Shown: positions 5,242 to 7,258 of the stretch, piece after piece
Numbering within the stretch: position 1 is the stretch's first letter
Layout of the letters: each line of letters begins with the position of its first letter
Origin: Halobacteriovoraceae bacterium
GTDB lineage: Bacteria; Bdellovibrionota; Bacteriovoracia; Bacteriovoracales; Bacteriovoracaceae
Reading direction: 5' to 3'
NCBI GenBank assembly: GCA_018663815.1
Contig: JABJPQ010000630.1
Location: 1 to 7,258, forward strand
Length of the DNA: 7,258 nucleotides
Translations under genes and position numbers: made by a program
The notes under the pieces: model-generated
The model's input: only the letters and a program-made list of their open reading frames with translations
Database searches by the model: none
Told to the model about the DNA's origin: nothing

Positions 5242-6540
5242 ATGAAAAAGATCATAATCCTTTTTTGCCTACTATTGAGCGGTCAAATTGTCTCGGCAAA
5301 TGATAATCAACAAGATTCATATAACTTACTACGAGAAATCAAGTTTAATATCCTAAAGGGAAACTTAACATTTGCAAAAAGACTGCTACGAGATCCGTCT
5401 TTATCTGCCCCAAAGATAGAATCTGTCAAGAATAGATATCTCGCTCTCATTTACTTCATTGAGGAGAATTATACAGAGGTAATCAACGTTCTTAATAAAC
5501 CTTCAATGAAAAGTTTTAGCCATCAATCAAAAATCTGTTATCTAAAAATCATCTCACATATTATCTTGAATCAAGAAAAGGAACTCATATACAACTGGAA
5601 AGATTGCAAGGCCGCAACTAGTATTTACCTTAAAAATTCTGATCGTTGGATACAAATTTTAGTTGATCTTAAAACGACAAAAGATAAAAACTATATTAAT
5701 AAAATGTTTGATGAAATGGCCATTGATTCAGTAGAGGAGAAAACATTACGTATCTACCTCAAGCTAGCGCTCTATTTAAACCAACAAAATAAAATTATTG
5801 ATCGCTTTAAGTATTTTAGTTCGAAGCCACTTGAAAACCCCGAGTTAAGGGAGTTAATCGGTCTCAATTATTATCGTAGTGGAAATCTCATCAAGGCCTA
5901 TCAACTTATGGAAAATCTTGAGACTACGAATTCTGAAGTATTTAAAGGCAATCTTTTTCTATTTCAAAAAAAATATGAACTCGCTTATGCCCAACTAAAA
6001 CTTGCACTCAAAAAAAAATACAACTCACAAAATGCTATTGATCGTTTGATACCGCTTGCATGGAAGTTAAATCAATGGGAAGAAGGTTTAAGTTTTTTAC
6101 AAAGAATATCCAATCAGGACTCTGAACTTGCAACCCAAACTTTAAAAGCAGCTTTTCTCACTCAAAATAACAGCTACGCAAAAGCCAATATTATAATTAA
6201 AAGAATCATGCAAAAAACAAAAAGTGCTGCTCCAATTGAAGTTCATCAAATAAATGTTCTCAACTCCATTAAATTAAAACAATTTAGAAAAGTTGAAAAC
6301 TCTGCGGCTAACAGCTGCTCCGCTAACGACGGAATTAATTGTTGGCTCATCATAGCGATGAACTCATGGGAAGGATTAGTAGAAAATCTAGAAAAAAAGG
6401 ATCCCATTCACGATAACTTAGATGACCTTATTTCTTATTACACCCAAAGTCGTATAAATACACCAATAATTGAAGAGTCATTGCTCAACCAACGAAACAT
6501 CGAAGAATTAGATAATAACTTAATCCAACTTGTTCCATAA
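5242..6540 (+). CDS. Exported helical protein with TPR-like repeats, 432 residues
   Basis: The product begins with a clear Sec signal peptide: MKK, hydrophobic IIILFCLLL, and probable cleavage after Val-Ser-Ala at 19. The mature protein is almost entirely helical in appearance. Units of about 30-36 residues resemble tetratricopeptide repeats; the clearest run spans about 200-290 (LIGLNYYRSGNLIKAYQLME, FLFQKKYELAYAQLKLALKK, PLAWKLNQWEEGLSFLQRI), with weaker units near 25-85 and 300-350. TPR arrays usually bind proteins, so a periplasmic scaffold or assembly role is plausible but inferred; no catalytic motif is seen. Four cysteines remain in the mature part (99, 122, 359, 367), which could form two disulfides. 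No Shine-Dalgarno sequence precedes the ATG. It is divergent from the 549-residue exported protein and 41 bases upstream of the aminotransferase gene, with no terminator between them. Confidence 0.85.
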   Translation: MKKIIILFCLLLSGQIVSANDNQQDSYNLLREIKFNILKGNLTFAKRLLRDPSLSAPKIESVKNRYLALIYFIEENYTEVINVLNKPSMKSFSHQSKICYLKIISHIILNQEKELIYNWKDCKAATSIYLKNSDRWIQILVDLKTTKDKNYINKMFDEMAIDSVEEKTLRIYLKLALYLNQQNKIIDRFKYFSSKPLENPELRELIGLNYYRSGNLIKAYQLMENLETTNSEVFKGNLFLFQKKYELAYAQLKLALKKKYNSQNAIDRLIPLAWKLNQWEEGLSFLQRISNQDSELATQTLKAAFLTQNNSYAKANIIIKRIMQKTKSAAPIEVHQINVLNSIKLKQFRKVENSAANSCSANDGINCWLIIAMNSWEGLVENLEKKDPIHDNLDDLISYYTQSRINTPIIEESLLNQRNIEELDNNLIQLVP

Positions 6541-6546
6541 AATAGT

Positions 6547-6575
6547 TTGGAAGCAAGTTTATTTACTGCTACCAT
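6547..6575 (+). promoter_or_regulatory. Weak candidate promoter directly before the aminotransferase gene
   Basis: TTGGAA (6547-6552) and TACCAT (6570-6575) each match four of six consensus positions and are separated by 17 bases. Six bases then lead to the GTG start at 6582, so a transcript from here would begin at the start codon. The individual matches are poor. The gene may instead be read from the upstream gene, only 41 bases away. Confidence 0.2.
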
Positions 6576-6581
6576 TTGTAG

Positions 6582-7258
6582 GTGAATAAATTAGACTCAT
6601 ACAAAAAACTTTTAGCAAGTGCAACTGTTAGTATAAATGGTGAAATATTCGATCACTCGAAGGATGCCAAAATATCGGTATTTGATCGTGGCTTTCTCTA
6701 TGGCGACTCTATCTACGAGGTCGCTTATGGTAAAAACTATCACCTCATGTTTTTGGATGAACACATTACGAGATTATTCCGATCAGCCGACATCCTTGGT
6801 ATGCAAATACTAGATACACCTGCGTCAATCATAAAGCAGATCATTGATACTGCTAAACATGCGGCCATCAAAGACGCATATGTACGAATTGTCCTTACTC
6901 GAGGCGAGTCCCCGCTCACGTTAGATACGAGTGCTTCCTTTAGTAACAACATCGTCATTATAGTTACTCCTAGACATACGCATCCTCAAAAGTTCTACCA
7001 TGAAGGGATTGCGCTCTACATTGCTGAAATTCAAAGAAATTGCATTAAGGCCATGAATCCAAATGCAAAGTCAGGGAATTATTTAAATAACGTTTTAGCA
7101 ATGTCACAAGCAAAGGATTATGGTGCAGACGATGCGATCATGGTCAACTCTAAGGGCAATATTGCAGAGGGAACAACCTTTAACATCTGGTGCGTAAAGA
7201 ATAATATATTTTATACTCCCCCTGTGACAAGCGGTTTGCTGGAAGGTATTACAAGACA
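6582..7258 (+). CDS. Class IV (fold-type IV) PLP aminotransferase, BCAT/D-amino acid type, 3' end outside window
   Basis: Members of this family transfer amino groups using pyridoxal phosphate: branched-chain aminotransferase IlvE, D-alanine aminotransferase Dat, and the related lyase PabC. The 225 codons present show the family pattern: ISVFDRGFLYGDSIYE (31-46), LDEHITRL (58-65, Arg64 at the usual phosphate-contact place), YVRIVLTRG (100-108), NAKSGNYLNN with the predicted Schiff-base Lys163, and IAEGTTFNIW with Glu196 near the cofactor ring nitrogen, then YTPPVTSGLLEGITR. About 60-80 residues are missing, judged by the usual 280-310. The TRG and TPP...GLLEGITR segments recall IlvE, while GDSIYEV and EGTTFNIW lean towards Dat or lyase-like members, so the substrate is left open. 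GTG at 6582 is the only usable start: an in-frame TAG precedes it, and the next ATG would cut into conserved sequence. No Shine-Dalgarno sequence is visible. Confidence 0.93.
   Translation, partial: MNKLDSYKKLLASATVSINGEIFDHSKDAKISVFDRGFLYGDSIYEVAYGKNYHLMFLDEHITRLFRSADILGMQILDTPASIIKQIIDTAKHAAIKDAYVRIVLTRGESPLTLDTSASFSNNIVIIVTPRHTHPQKFYHEGIALYIAEIQRNCIKAMNPNAKSGNYLNNVLAMSQAKDYGADDAIMVNSKGNIAEGTTFNIWCVKNNIFYTPPVTSGLLEGITR

Noticed and set aside
6541..6581. Possible terminator between the TPR-like gene and the aminotransferase (AGCAAGT / ACTGCT)
   Set aside because: The stem needs a bulge, is AT-rich and has no T tract after it.
6740..6958. Minus-strand ORF of 72 residues
   Set aside because: It is antisense to the conserved middle of the aminotransferase, whose frame is strongly supported by motifs.
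1..7258. Search for CRISPR arrays, tRNA or rRNA genes, insertion sequences, integrase sites and long direct repeats
   Set aside because: None seen by eye; the window is densely filled with ordinary coding sequence of even composition and no sign of recent transfer.

Overview
The window looks like chromosomal DNA of a low-GC (mid-30s percent by eye) Gram-negative bacterium. Both uncharacterised genes encode proteins with signal peptides. The sigma factor has an RpoH box and the general layout I associate with deltaproteobacterial sigma-32 proteins. An AT-rich Bdellovibrio-like lineage (Bacteriovoracales / Halobacteriovorax type) is my best guess, but this is an inference from memory and composition, not a database result.

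Layout. On the minus strand, in transcription order from about 5.2 kb down to 1, are four genes: an unrecognised exported protein of 549 residues (3540-5189), an RpoH-type heat-shock sigma factor (2491-3519), ribosomal protein S15 (rpsO, 2146-2412) and polynucleotide phosphorylase (pnp, 1-1958, 3' end outside the window). rpsO and pnp are separated by a clear intrinsic terminator. It is followed by a candidate pnp promoter and a leader with two inverted repeats, one of which pairs with the pnp Shine-Dalgarno sequence. On the plus strand, divergent from the 549-residue gene across 52 bp, are a 432-residue exported, helical TPR-like protein (5242-6540) and a class IV (fold-type IV) PLP aminotransferase (6582 to the window end, 3' end missing).

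How the genes relate. rpsO-pnp is the classical translation / RNA-turnover pair. Having rpoH directly upstream with no visible terminator would allow heat-shock control and RNA metabolism to share transcripts. The two exported proteins start back to back and may share the 7-9-7 dyad between them. The aminotransferase is metabolic and its placement may be incidental. Several starts (rpoH, the TPR-like protein, the aminotransferase) have no Shine-Dalgarno sequence, while rpsO and pnp have perfect AAGGAG sites. For rpoH, and more weakly for the aminotransferase, a promoter-like sequence is placed so that the transcript would start at or next to the start codon.

No mobile element, CRISPR array, tRNA, rRNA or anything resembling a defence or biosynthetic system was seen. 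There is no gene-free stretch longer than 300 bases; the longest gap is the 187-base rpsO-pnp intergenic region.
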